Positions 29,948 to 38,392 of a DNA stretch of 64,000 bases are shown piece after piece. The stretch is from positions 1,488,001 through 1,552,000 of the forward strand of contig NZ_AP012326.1 in assembly GCF_001042595.1 (NCBI RefSeq), read 5' to 3'. The stretch comes from Bifidobacterium dentium JCM 1195 = DSM 20436. GTDB taxonomy: Bacteria; Actinomycetota; Actinomycetes; Actinomycetales; Bifidobacteriaceae. The notes beneath the pieces were generated by a model. That model was not told where the DNA came from. It worked only from the letters and a program-made list of their open reading frames with translations, and did not search any database. Position numbers and translations under genes: made by a program. How positions within the stretch are numbered: the stretch's first letter is position 1; each line of letters opens with the position of its first letter.

Positions 29948-30940
29948 TCAGCCTTTCAAAGGCATGCGATTGTCGAGCGACTGACCGTTGGCGTAGCAGC
30001 GCACGTTGCCCAATGCGATGGCGATGATGCGCCGTTCCGTCACTTCCAGATGGTTGCCGCCCGCCACATGCGGGGTGATGAGACAGCGCGGTTCATGCCA
30101 CAATGGCGAGTCGGCCGGCAACGGTTCAGGTTCGGTCACGTCGAGGCCGGCACCCCGTAGCTCGTTGCCCGTGAGCGCCGCTGCAAGGGCTTCGGAATCG
30201 ATGGCATCGCCTCGGCCCGCGTTCAGTACCAGCGCTTCGGGTTTGAGCAGTGCCAGTCGATCGGCATTCAGCAGATGGTGCGTGGCCGGTGTGGACGGCA
30301 CGCTCATGGCGACGACGTCGGCGTATGGCAATGCCTGTTCGAGTGATTCGAAGCCTATCGTGTGGTCGATGCCTTCCGCTTCGACGGATGGGTTACGTCG
30401 TACGCCGATGGTTTCCATGCCGACGCTCTTGCACAGTCTGGCGAAGTGCGAGCCGATGTCGCCGGTGCCGATCACCAATGCGGTCATGCCCGATGGGCTT
30501 AATGCACGGCCCGCGTCAGTCCAGTCTGCGTTGGCTTGATTGCCGGCATAGACGTGTAGGTTCTTCATGAGCGCCCACATCATGGCGAACATGTGCTCGG
30601 ATACGCTCTGCCCGTATGCGCCGGAAGCGTTGGTGAGCATGGATCCGGGTTGCAGTACGTCGGGCCGCTGGTATTTGTCGACGCCGGCGCTCCAGGTTTG
30701 CAGCCATTCGAGTCTGGGGCATTGCGAGCATTCCTCCGGCGGTACGTTTCCGATGATCGCAGTCACCGATGCACGGAATTCCTTCGGGATGCGGGCGCTC
30801 CAGTTCATACTCCCCCGCTGCGTCGAGTCGCCTACGAATTCCTGCGGCACTCCCCTGGCCGCACGCGTGAATTGCGCCTTCTCCGACTCCGTCAACGGCA
30901 GACAGTTGACGATGAGCTTGTGATTGTTCTCAATTCCCAT
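29948..30940 (-). CDS. D-isomer-specific 2-hydroxyacid dehydrogenase
   Basis: A 330-aa NAD(P)-dependent oxidoreductase for 2-keto acid/2-hydroxy acid interconversion. The Rossmann motif is VIGTGDIGSHFA. The substrate-binding Arg is in NAGRGDAID, a Glu in DVTEPEPL, and the catalytic His in ITPHVAGG. It resembles GhrA/GhrB or phosphoglycerate dehydrogenase-like enzymes of unassigned substrate. ATG 30940 is preferred; the longer frame to 31084 adds an atypical N-terminus. Its neighbours do not indicate a pathway. Confidence 0.9.
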   Translation of the reverse strand: MGIENNHKLIVNCLPLTESEKAQFTRAARGVPQEFVGDSTQRGSMNWSARIPKEFRASVTAIIGNVPPEECSQCPRLEWLQTWSAGVDKYQRPDVLQPGSMLTNASGAYGQSVSEHMFAMMWALMKNLHVYAGNQANADWTDAGRALSPSGMTALVIGTGDIGSHFARLCKSVGMETIGVRRNPSVEAEGIDHTIGFESLEQALPYADVVAMSVPSTPATHHLLNADRLALLKPEALVLNAGRGDAIDSEALAAALTGNELRGAGLDVTEPEPLPADSPLWHEPRCLITPHVAGGNHLEVTERRIIAIALGNVRCYANGQSLDNRMPLKG

Positions 30941-31073
30941 GGTCCTAACCCTAGAGTGAGCACCAGATAACTGTCTCAAATGCAGTCTCATTTTTCGGTC
31001 TTGTGCAGCTCTCTGACGACTGTGGTTCGCAGCCAGAGAAATTGTCTCGATCCCATCATTCGGGACATCTAGC

Positions 31074-31457
31074 ATGGGTTGCATGGCGCAGTCGCATGTT
31101 CTTCAGATCAAACGCATATATGATTCCGCGCAGCCGACCGACGGTTACCGTGTTCTGGTGGATCGGGTGTGGCCGCGCGGCGTTTCCAAGGAGCGTGCGG
31201 ATCTTGACCGTTGGGCTAAAACGGAGGTGACGCCCACCACGGACCTGCGCAAGTGGTTCGCTCATGACCCCGCTAAATTCGACGAGTTCAAGGCACGGTA
31301 CATCGAGCAGCTTGACGGGCGCGATGAGGCCGCCGAATTCGTGTCGGACGTGCGCGACCATCTGCGAACAGGAAACGTCACCCTGCTCTATGCCGCCAAG
31401 GATCCCGCTTGCAACCACGCCGTCATCCTACGTGACTGGATCGCCGAGCATCTGTGA
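31074..31457 (+). CDS. DUF488 family protein
   Basis: A 127-aa cytoplasmic DUF488 protein. The family hallmark YRVLVDRVWPRGVSKE is present, as is the later LRKWFAHDPAKFDEF region and the strand VTLLYAAKDP. The biochemical role of the family is not established. ATG 31074 has GGGA eight bases upstream, and ATG 31083 is the alternative start. It lies alone between divergent and convergent neighbours. Confidence 0.88.
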   Translation: MGCMAQSHVLQIKRIYDSAQPTDGYRVLVDRVWPRGVSKERADLDRWAKTEVTPTTDLRKWFAHDPAKFDEFKARYIEQLDGRDEAAEFVSDVRDHLRTGNVTLLYAAKDPACNHAVILRDWIAEHL

Positions 31458-31480
31458 CCCACCGTTGCCGGTGAACGGTG

Positions 31481-31960
31481 TCAGACTCCCAGTTCGTCCG
31501 TATCGAAGATGATGGTCACGGGACCGTCGTTAGTCAAGTTCACGCGCATGTGGGCTCCGAAACGGCCTTCTTTCACCGCAAGGCCTTCGGCCCGCAGTGT
31601 TTCGTTGAACTGCCGCCACACCTTGTCGGCATGGTCCGGCGACCCTGCCTTCACGAAGCTTGGGCGATTGCCTTTGCGCACGTCCGCATACAACGTGAAT
31701 TGCGAGATGGAAAGGATCGAGCCGTTCACATCGTGAATGGAACGGTTCATTTTGCCGTTGTCGTCTTCGAACACACGCAGATTCGAGATCTTGTGCGCCA
31801 GCCACGCGATCTGCTTGGCGCCGTCCGAATCCTCTGCGCCGACAAGCAGCACATATCCGACGCCGATCCGCTGTGGTTCGAAGGTGGGATCCCGTTCGCC
31901 GGTGAGTTCATCAATCACATCCACGGACCCGTCGCTGACTTTCTGAAGCACAATACGCAT
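31481..31960 (-). CDS. dtd: D-aminoacyl-tRNA deacylase Dtd
   Basis: Removes D-amino acids (and glycine from mischarged tRNA-Ala) from tRNA. The 159-aa protein has both active-site signatures: SQFTLYA (residues 86-92) and the cross-subunit Gly-cisPro motif NDGPVT (144-149). The start is ATG 31960 with ribosome binding site AAGAGG. It is a useful reference for the diverged paralogue at 37888-38355, with which it shares the ILSI, FNE-LR, EGR-GA-MR and DGP positions. Confidence 0.95.
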   Translation of the reverse strand: MRIVLQKVSDGSVDVIDELTGERDPTFEPQRIGVGYVLLVGAEDSDGAKQIAWLAHKISNLRVFEDDNGKMNRSIHDVNGSILSISQFTLYADVRKGNRPSFVKAGSPDHADKVWRQFNETLRAEGLAVKEGRFGAHMRVNLTNDGPVTIIFDTDELGV

Positions 31961-32172
31961 GCCTCTTTCACACCTCATTCCTCGTCGTGGTAACGGATGC
32001 ACCGCTCATTGTTCGGTTTTGCCCAGTGGCATCGTATTATTCCATCCTGTCACCCCATCCGTACAGCACATACCGGAATGGAGGTTTTGAACCGGAACGT
32101 CGTTATCCCCGGCCTCCGGCATTGGCGGTTATTGAATTTCAACCCGTTCTTTTCTTCGATGGATACCGGCTT

Positions 32173-32766
32173 TCATAGTCCCTCCTCACCATGCTGCATG
32201 CATCGCTGAATCACCCCTATGACGTATTCAATAGAATCGGCGCAATCATGCCTGAGCCACTCCGAGACGATCGCCATCAACCCTTGAATATAAAACGCCA
32301 TGATGTAGCGTCTGTCCTGGTTCGGCACATGGTAACGGTCAAGGATCGGCGTGAACACATGGAAGAACATCCGATCGTAGTTTTTATCCAACCCCAGCGC
32401 CGCCGCGTTGTTCATGGCCGCGCGGAACAGTCTCTTGTTTTTCTTGATATAGCTCAGGTACGGCGTCAGATATTCCGGCGTGACGAGATACAGCTCGTCC
32501 ACCGGACAGGTGCGCAGTTTCGTGGCAAAGGCTTCCACATCCCTGTTCATATGAATGAGGAAATGGTCGTTCATATATCCGACGCTCTCCGACAGCAGAT
32601 CCGTCATCGACTCATAATGCAGATAGAATGTGGAACGGTTGACGCCAGCCACCTCACAGACCTCCTTGACCGTGATATAGGCGAGGTCCTTCCGTTCGAG
32701 AAGCTTCAGAAGCGCCTCGTCCATCCTGTCGGCCGTTGCGAAATACTTGCTTTCCGATTTGTTCAA
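32173..32766 (-). CDS. TetR/AcrR family transcriptional regulator
   Basis: A 197-aa one-component repressor. The N-terminal HTH (about residues 30-52, ITVKEVCEVAGVNRSTFYLHYES) is canonical. The helical C-terminal ligand domain resembles the type common in gut Firmicutes. It is probably cotranscribed with the small membrane protein gene that ends 74 bases upstream, and may regulate it. The ligand is unknown. Confidence 0.9.
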   Translation of the reverse strand: MNKSESKYFATADRMDEALLKLLERKDLAYITVKEVCEVAGVNRSTFYLHYESMTDLLSESVGYMNDHFLIHMNRDVEAFATKLRTCPVDELYLVTPEYLTPYLSYIKKNKRLFRAAMNNAAALGLDKNYDRMFFHVFTPILDRYHVPNQDRRYIMAFYIQGLMAIVSEWLRHDCADSIEYVIGVIQRCMQHGEEGL

Positions 32767-32840
32767 ATGCGTTCCGTCTTCTTTCTTGGGATCCTGCCAT
32801 GCAGCAGCCTTCGAAAAATCGCCCTTGCCCGTTTCATGTA

Positions 32841-33194
32841 TTACTTCTCGCTTATTTCTTTCGCCAGTTCCATGATTTCAAAGGCATATTTCTGCTTACC
32901 TTGTGCCAGCAGCTTCTTGTAGATGGGATAATTGACGCCCATCCCCAACAGTCCGATGATGCCGACGATTACGCCGAGGACGAAGGCAACGGTTGTGCCG
33001 CCGCCGATGACATTCATGGAAAGGCACATTCCCACACCGGCCACCAATGCGGATATTATGCCAAATGTGTAGGTGAAAACCGTGGCTGGGAGCTTCGCCC
33101 TGTTGTCCAGCTTGCGGAGTGCGACCACCTTGGACGTGTCCTTCGGCGCGTATTCGTTGGCGAGTTGTTCCGCGTAAATCTTATCGGTGTCCAT
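32841..33194 (-). CDS. Small membrane protein with two or three hydrophobic segments
   Basis: A 117-aa protein of unknown function. The polar N-terminus (about 35 residues) is followed by two or three hydrophobic segments (about 37-60 and 64-90) rich in Gly, Val and Ile, then an amphipathic charged tail (LLAQGKQKYAFEIMELAKEI). Related proteins beside TetR regulators in Firmicutes are sometimes labelled dihydropteridine reductase without clear support. I see no catalytic motif. It lies just upstream of the TetR gene. Confidence 0.7.
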   Translation of the reverse strand: MDTDKIYAEQLANEYAPKDTSKVVALRKLDNRAKLPATVFTYTFGIISALVAGVGMCLSMNVIGGGTTVAFVLGVIVGIIGLLGMGVNYPIYKKLLAQGKQKYAFEIMELAKEISEK

Positions 33195-33305
33195 GGCTTT
33201 CCGTCTCTTTCGTTTGATGGTCTTAATGTGACGGTTTCATGATATCCGTGAAGATCAGCGAGCCGAACGACACCGACAGTGCTTTGTGTTGATTTCAGAA
33301 ATGTA

Positions 33306-33395
33306 GCCGGCACAGGCCACGGCCGGATGACGGTGCGGGCATGGGGATCCGCCCCTTGAAGATTCGGGAACGTTCCGTATGCTCCGCACCGTCAT
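33306..33395. other. Long-range inverted repeat downstream of ucpA
   Basis: Arms 33327-33338 and 33384-33395 are perfectly complementary over 12 bases, and GCAT/ATGC extends the pairing inward past a one-base bulge. The enclosed 45 bases contain a GGGG/CCCC mini-hairpin and the palindrome GGAACGTTCC. A second GC-rich hairpin (CCGGC/GCCGG) lies at about 33307-33325. It could be a compound terminator or a structured RNA. Confidence 0.5.
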
Positions 33396-33406
33396 TATGC
33401 GGCGAT

Positions 33407-34213
33407 TCAGTTGGTGCCGATGCTCATGGTCTCCGGCAGTGTGCTACCGCCGTCGATGACCACTTGTGCGCCGGTGATGTAGCTGGCCTCGTCGGAGCCT
33501 AGGAAGGCGAACAGTTCGCCCACTTCGGTCGGCTTGGCCAGTCGTTTCATCGGCACGCCGACCGCAATGTCGTTGATGGCGGATTCCGGATTGTCCGGAT
33601 TGGATTCGACCGCCATCTTCTCCACCATCGGGGTGCGCGCATAGCCCAACTGCGAGCAGTTGACGCGGATGTTGCGGTCGGCGTATTCCACTGCCAGGCA
33701 TTTGGTCAGCCCCACGAGTGCGGCCTTGGTCATGGCGTAGGCCGCTTCACCGGCATCGGCCACGATGTCGCCCGTCACGGAAGAGGCGATCACGATCGCG
33801 CCGCCACCGTTCTCCAACATGTACGGCACTACCGCCTGGCAGGTGTTCCATACGCCTTTGATGTTCACGTCGATGTGGAAATCACGCATCTCGTCAGGCA
33901 TCTGCTCGAATGGCGCAAGCCGACATACGCCGGCATTGCAGCAGGCGATGTCGATCGGACCGAAAGCGTCCACCGTTGTTCTGGCGGCCGCGATCATCTG
34001 ATCCTTATCGGCCACATTGGCCATGACGGTCACGATGTCGGCATCCGGATACATCTCACGGATCTTGTCCGCAGTCCTGTCGACATCGGCCGACAGGTCG
34101 ACCATGCAGATCTTCGCACCGTACTTGGCGTACACTTGCGCGATTCCCTCGCCCAAGCCTGCCGCGGCTCCGGTGATGATGGCGACTTTGCCTTCGAGTT
34201 TCGGTTGAACCAT
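33407..34213 (-). CDS. ucpA: SDR family oxidoreductase, UcpA-like
   Basis: A 268-aa classical short-chain dehydrogenase. The cofactor motif is ITGAAAGLGEG and the catalytic set is Asn, Ser in SSVTGD, and Tyr/Lys in YAMTK. Segments such as NAGVCRL, MRDFHIDVNIKGVWN and VIDGGSTLPET closely match E. coli UcpA, whose substrate is not established. ATG 34213 has AAGGAG at ideal spacing. It is downstream of the permease gene by 90 bases and probably in the same transcript as the permease and alcohol dehydrogenase. Confidence 0.88.
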   Translation of the reverse strand: MVQPKLEGKVAIITGAAAGLGEGIAQVYAKYGAKICMVDLSADVDRTADKIREMYPDADIVTVMANVADKDQMIAAARTTVDAFGPIDIACCNAGVCRLAPFEQMPDEMRDFHIDVNIKGVWNTCQAVVPYMLENGGGAIVIASSVTGDIVADAGEAAYAMTKAALVGLTKCLAVEYADRNIRVNCSQLGYARTPMVEKMAVESNPDNPESAINDIAVGVPMKRLAKPTEVGELFAFLGSDEASYITGAQVVIDGGSTLPETMSIGTN

Positions 34214-34303
34214 GATTACTCCTTTGTTTGCTTGGTTCGGTTTCACGACGGATTGTTCTTCAGTTGCCTTTTGGCCGTTACGGCCGTGATGCGCAGAGCC
34301 GGT

Positions 34304-35746
34304 TCAGAACTCGACCTCGCCGTCCAACGTTTCGATGACGACCTTGGAATTCCTCCACCGGACCAGCACCATCCACAGCCAGATGGCCACGCCGATGCCA
34401 AGATATACGGCGAAGGAAATCCACGATCCTACGCCCTGTCCGAGTGTGCAGAAGAACGCGATGCACACCATGATCACCATGGCGAGCACACGGAACAGGT
34501 CACCGCCTGGCACCACGTTCCTGTTGTTCGCATACCATTCGGGATGCCTATGGTGAATACGCACGGCCGAGATCATCGTCAGCGCATAGGCGCAGGCGCA
34601 GCCGAACGACATGAGGTTAAAGAAGTCGTTCATGAAGCTGCCCGCATTCTGCAGGAGAATGAAGGTCAGGCTGATGGCTAGCAGGAAGATGTTTGGCAGA
34701 ATCGGCTGCTGATGCTTGTTGACCTTGGTGAACACTTCCGGCAGAAAGTTTTTCTTGCCCATCGAATAGAGCATGCGTACGGTGGACATCCAGAATCCCA
34801 GAATCGAAGCGGTCATCCCCAGCAGGATGGAAATACAGCCGTACACGATCGGCCAGAATTTCCATCCCAGCAGATTCTGCATGGCGGTGATGGTCATGAA
34901 ACCGTTCGCGTCATCGCCGGCAAGCAGATCCTTGACCGGTGCGAGACCGGCCACGCAGAAGAAAAAGATCGTGTAGATCGCACCGCAGGTGAGCACGGAT
35001 CCGCAGATGGCCTTCTTCGTGTTATTGATGGGGAAGTCACCCTCTTCCACCATCTGAGGCACGGTTTCGAAACCGAAATAGGGCGTGATGAGCAATGCCA
35101 TGCCGATGATCCACGCCGGAATGCCAAGCGTCGAAGCCTTCGAACTGAACGAGAACATGTCCGCCAGATTGGCGATGCTCCAATGACCGGAAGTCAGGAT
35201 CAGCGCTGCGGTGATAAGCGTGGTGGCAATATTGGCGAACAGGCAGAACGCCTGTGCTTTGACCAGGAACTGCACGTCCTGCAGACTCATGATGAAGATG
35301 AGCAACAGGAACACGACGCCGATGATCACGGTGGTCTGGAAATTCAGATTCAGGTTGAAGAGTTTGCTGATGAACGTCGCCACGGCCATGACCACGGCCG
35401 GCGGCACGGAAATCCAAGCCGCCATGATAAGCCAGGATGCCAGAAAGCCGACATGCTTGTTAAAGCCGACCGTATTGTAGATGAGCTCGCCGCCCGCCGT
35501 TTTGAACAACGGTGAGATTTCACTGTAGACGAGTGCCGTCGGAAGAATCGCAACCGTCATCAGCGCGAAGGCGAGGAACGTTCCCGCCCCGCAATAGCTG
35601 AAAAATACGGAATCCCAATAGCTTACGTAGGTGAAAATCGAGCCGGTCGCCACCGTGTAGACGAAGATGAGTTTCAGACTTTTCTGCAGGCCGTTGCCTT
35701 CTGCGGATGGAGGTCTCTCCTTTTGTTTCATGCGATTGTCCGCCAT
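34304..35746 (-). CDS. APC superfamily amino acid/amine permease
   Basis: A 480-aa integral membrane transporter with about 12 helices. The first segments (FVYTVATGSIFTYVSYWDSVFFSYCGAG) and the helix containing YFGFETVPQMVEEG are typical of the amino acid-polyamine-organocation superfamily, where helix 1 and 6 breaks bind substrate. ATG 35746 has AAAGGAG. It sits between an alcohol dehydrogenase and an UcpA-like SDR, which suggests uptake of a compound oxidised by both, perhaps an amino alcohol or amine. That pathway is inference. Confidence 0.87.
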   Translation of the reverse strand: MADNRMKQKERPPSAEGNGLQKSLKLIFVYTVATGSIFTYVSYWDSVFFSYCGAGTFLAFALMTVAILPTALVYSEISPLFKTAGGELIYNTVGFNKHVGFLASWLIMAAWISVPPAVVMAVATFISKLFNLNLNFQTTVIIGVVFLLLIFIMSLQDVQFLVKAQAFCLFANIATTLITAALILTSGHWSIANLADMFSFSSKASTLGIPAWIIGMALLITPYFGFETVPQMVEEGDFPINNTKKAICGSVLTCGAIYTIFFFCVAGLAPVKDLLAGDDANGFMTITAMQNLLGWKFWPIVYGCISILLGMTASILGFWMSTVRMLYSMGKKNFLPEVFTKVNKHQQPILPNIFLLAISLTFILLQNAGSFMNDFFNLMSFGCACAYALTMISAVRIHHRHPEWYANNRNVVPGGDLFRVLAMVIMVCIAFFCTLGQGVGSWISFAVYLGIGVAIWLWMVLVRWRNSKVVIETLDGEVEF

Positions 35747-35869
35747 ACTTTCTCCTTTGAAAATATCAGCCGAAAAATATCCGGTGAAGACGGAACCATG
35801 CGGCATCATTGCCGGTTATCGTCCATCATCACTTAAGTAATGTTAGGGCTCTTTATGCATCGGGTCCAG

Positions 35870-35970
35870 TCGCCGACGGGCCGGCCAGCCCGTCTGCCCG
35901 GCTAGCCCGTCGAAGCAAGGAACCGACGAGCCGAAGCGTCAACCGGTTCCATCGGCGGGCAGACGGTGCT
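35870..35970. other. Structured spacer between adh and permease genes
   Basis: Complementary 11-base arms (CCGTCTGCCCG and CGGGCAGACGG on the minus strand) enclose about 53 bases. These contain a nested GGAACC/GGTTCC hairpin with an inner GACG/CGTC stem. A competing GACGGGC/GCCCGTC hairpin follows. It could attenuate transcription between the two genes or act as a terminator. Confidence 0.5.
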
Positions 35971-35971
35971 C

Positions 35972-36919
35972 TTACTCGTATCTGATGACGAGCCGGCCCT
36001 TCACATCGCCCGCTTCGAGCCGTTCGATAGCCTGCGGAACCTCGTCGAAGCTGATGCAGGTGGTGACGGGCGACAGTTTTCCGGTACGCATCAGCTCGTA
36101 AACGCCGCGAATATCGTCGGGAGTGCCTCCGTTTGAGCCACGCAGATCACACTGATTGACGATAAGCGACTTTGAATCGATGGTGGTCTCCAGCTTGCCC
36201 ATGCCGACGAGCACGACCACACCACCCAGTCCGATGACGTCCACCGCGTCCGCCGTAGTGGTGCCAAAGCCCGCGAAATCGATGATGACATCGAACTTTA
36301 CGTCGTTGAAGTCCTTGATGGATCTACGTACGTCCACCGCGCCGAGTTCCTTGGCAAGCGGCCAGATGTCCTCCTTGATTTCAGCCACATACACTTCCGC
36401 ACCAAGCAGATACGCCACTCTCGCGCCAATTTGGCCAAGCCCGCCAAGTCCGATGATGCCGACCTTGTCTCCCGCCTTGACGCCACCTCGGCGGACCACC
36501 GCCGCATAGGATGTCATGCCCGCATCGGTTGCGGCGGCGCCGTTCACAAAATCGACTTCATCCGGGATGCGCACCAATGCTTCGGTCCCTATGACGATTT
36601 TCGGCCCGAAACCGCCATCAAACGATGAGCCGGGGCATCCTGCCGACGTGGTCGGGCAGATTGCTACACGGTCACCGACCTTGAAGTCGGTGACACCGTC
36701 GCCGACCGCGCTGATGACACCGGCATCCTCATGGCCAAGCGTCACCGGCACCTGGCCGAGCATGGTCATCCAACCGGGATCAGTCAGAATGCCGACATCG
36801 GTATGGCAAATGCCAGCCGCCTTCACATCGATGACGACCTTGCCCGGCCCGGCACTCGGTTCCGGCAGTTCTTCCAATCTCAATGGTTCGTTCGTTCCAG
36901 TGAATCTCCAAGACTTCAT
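35972..36919 (-). CDS. Zinc-binding alcohol dehydrogenase (MDR family) lacking the structural zinc lobe
   Basis: A 315-aa medium-chain dehydrogenase. The catalytic-zinc ligands appear in AAGICHTDVG and LGHEDAG, and the Rossmann motif is GLGGLGQIGAR. The usual loop of four cysteines for structural zinc is missing; a short GCPGSSFDGG segment replaces it, which explains the reduced length. Substrate unknown. ATG 36919 has AAAGGAG. It begins the adh-permease-ucpA group, which is separated by structured spacers. Confidence 0.88.
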   Translation of the reverse strand: MKSWRFTGTNEPLRLEELPEPSAGPGKVVIDVKAAGICHTDVGILTDPGWMTMLGQVPVTLGHEDAGVISAVGDGVTDFKVGDRVAICPTTSAGCPGSSFDGGFGPKIVIGTEALVRIPDEVDFVNGAAATDAGMTSYAAVVRRGGVKAGDKVGIIGLGGLGQIGARVAYLLGAEVYVAEIKEDIWPLAKELGAVDVRRSIKDFNDVKFDVIIDFAGFGTTTADAVDVIGLGGVVVLVGMGKLETTIDSKSLIVNQCDLRGSNGGTPDDIRGVYELMRTGKLSPVTTCISFDEVPQAIERLEAGDVKGRLVIRYE

Positions 36920-37051
36920 ATTCGCTCCTTTGCATTGCCGACGCTATCGTGCGTCCGTGCATTCACGAACCGCCCCATTGCGATTCAGGTTCTACGCTAC
37001 TCGCCAACCCTCGGAAAACCAAAGAGAACACAGTCATGTCACTCCCCTGGC

Positions 37052-37303
37052 TCATGTCAGCGGCTCAGCCATCCCGCTACAGAATGCGCGTAAGCGCCTC
37101 GCGCCTGAAAATCCGTTGATGCGTAGGACCACGTGGCGCTGCGGCTCGGGAGCGCCCTGCTGCTTTCCCACTGCCACTTGAATCATGGGGAACAGATCCG
37201 GCACGTATTGCGCCTCGTCGACAATGAGACGTTCCGAACGATTCCGGATGAATCCTATTCCGTGCCGAAACACGGCCTTGCGTGCGTCTTCTTGTAGCGG
37301 CCT
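37052..37303 (-). pseudogene. Remnant of AAA ATPase (AAA_14/DUF4143 type)
   Basis: The translated piece contains RLIVDEAQYVPDLFPMIQVAV, cut here to its core IVDEAQYVPDLFP, which is the Walker B region of AAA_14/DUF4143 ATPases. No P-loop upstream or C-terminal half downstream is present, and the frame drifts into unrelated sequence after about 40 residues. It abuts the metallopeptidase gene. This is a decayed fragment; the rest of 36920-37303 shows no other gene. Confidence 0.65.
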
Positions 37304-37672
37304 CTAATAGCCATGCGCGTGCAGGTAGGCGTCGTCGAAGCCGAAGTAGTGGCCGATCTCGTGCAGCACGGTCTTGCGGATCTGCTCGACCATTTGCGCA
37401 CGGGTGGCGCATACCCGCTCGTGCGGGCCCTTGAAAATAGTGATCACGTCCGGCATCACACCGCTGTAGGCCGCGGTTCGCCGCGTGATGGCGATTCCTT
37501 CGTACAGTCCCAGCAGTTCGCCGCCCGCGTCGCACATCGTGCCCAACTCCCGCTCGTTCGGCTCCTGCGCCATGGCGATCCCCACATTCTCCAGCACCTG
37601 CTTGAACCTGTCGGGAATACCCGCGAGCGCGTCTTCGATGGCCCGCTCGAACTCGTCGTCGCTCATCTTCAT
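37304..37672 (-). CDS. Metallopeptidase family protein (zincin-like)
   Basis: A 122-aa minimal zincin. The HExxH motif is in TVLHEIGHYFGFDD near the C-terminus, with a conserved downstream Asp. The N-terminal half (DEFERAIEDALAGIPDRF) and ITIFKGPHERV are typical of this actinobacterial family, whose substrate is unknown. ATG 37672 (MKMSDDEFE) matches family starts; the frame continues upstream to 37888 without a convincing start and would overlap the divergent gene. Confidence 0.88.
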   Translation of the reverse strand: MKMSDDEFERAIEDALAGIPDRFKQVLENVGIAMAQEPNERELGTMCDAGGELLGLYEGIAITRRTAAYSGVMPDVITIFKGPHERVCATRAQMVEQIRKTVLHEIGHYFGFDDAYLHAHGY

Positions 37673-37887
37673 GTCGCCGACTTTAGCAGCTGTCTTACAG
37701 GCTTGCACCTCTCTTTGCGTCCGATTTTCTCCAGTCACTGGAGGAATCCCCTCCCCGACGAGAGCGCGGCAGCAAGGCAGCACCATGAATCCCCATCGTC
37801 CGGCCCGCCCCGCAACCCGCAATCCCGCGACCACAATTCGCTGATCACAGTCCGTGTAAAGCACTGCCGACAACCTATACTGGAACA

Positions 37888-38355
37888 ATGAGAATTTCCG
37901 TGCAACGCGTGAATGAAGCGAGCATCGCCGTTTTGAACGACCTCGGTACGCTCGATCCGACGTTCGACGTGCAGCAAATCGGTCTTGGCCTACTGTTGAC
38001 CGTCGAAATCGAACCCGACGATGACGAACCCACGATTGACATGATGGCGAACCGCGTCCTCACACTGCGTTGCTTCGACGGACCGCAAGGTTCGCTTCCT
38101 CAATCCGTGCAGGAAATCCGAGGAGAAATCCTATCCATTCCACAACCGCTCACCTCTTTGCACAGCCCCGCCACGGGACGTCCCCAACTCGTTGCCGAAG
38201 ATACCGACAACGAGCATGCCAATCTCACATGGATCCGCTTCAACGAAGCTCTCCGCTCGGGCAACGTTCCCGTATATGAAGGCCGATATGGCGCTCGCAT
38301 GCGCATTGGCTCCATCGTCGACGGTCCATTTCAGTTCACGCTCATTTCCGATTAG
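37888..38355 (+). CDS. Diverged Dtd-like protein lacking the deacylase signature
   Basis: A 155-aa paralogue of D-aminoacyl-tRNA deacylase. It aligns over its full length with the Dtd at 31481-31960: MRI-Q-V start, DPTF, GEILSI (residues 79-84), W-RFNEALR, YEGRYGARMRI and VDGP (144-147). The catalytic SQFTLYA block is replaced by PQPLTSL (85-91), and GPVT reads GPFQ. The fold is likely kept, but the classical deacylase chemistry is not expected. TATACT lies six bases before ATG 37888 with no ribosome binding site, suggesting a leaderless message. The deaminase gene follows after 37 bases and may be cotranscribed. Confidence 0.82.
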   Translation: MRISVQRVNEASIAVLNDLGTLDPTFDVQQIGLGLLLTVEIEPDDDEPTIDMMANRVLTLRCFDGPQGSLPQSVQEIRGEILSIPQPLTSLHSPATGRPQLVAEDTDNEHANLTWIRFNEALRSGNVPVYEGRYGARMRIGSIVDGPFQFTLISD

Positions 38356-38392
38356 CCGACGGACCTCCATCGCAACACACGAAAGGATTCGC

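Noticed and set aside
31997..32209. 70-codon plus-strand frame between dtd and the TetR gene
   Set aside because: No family pattern, no ribosome binding site, and it runs into the antisense of the TetR gene.
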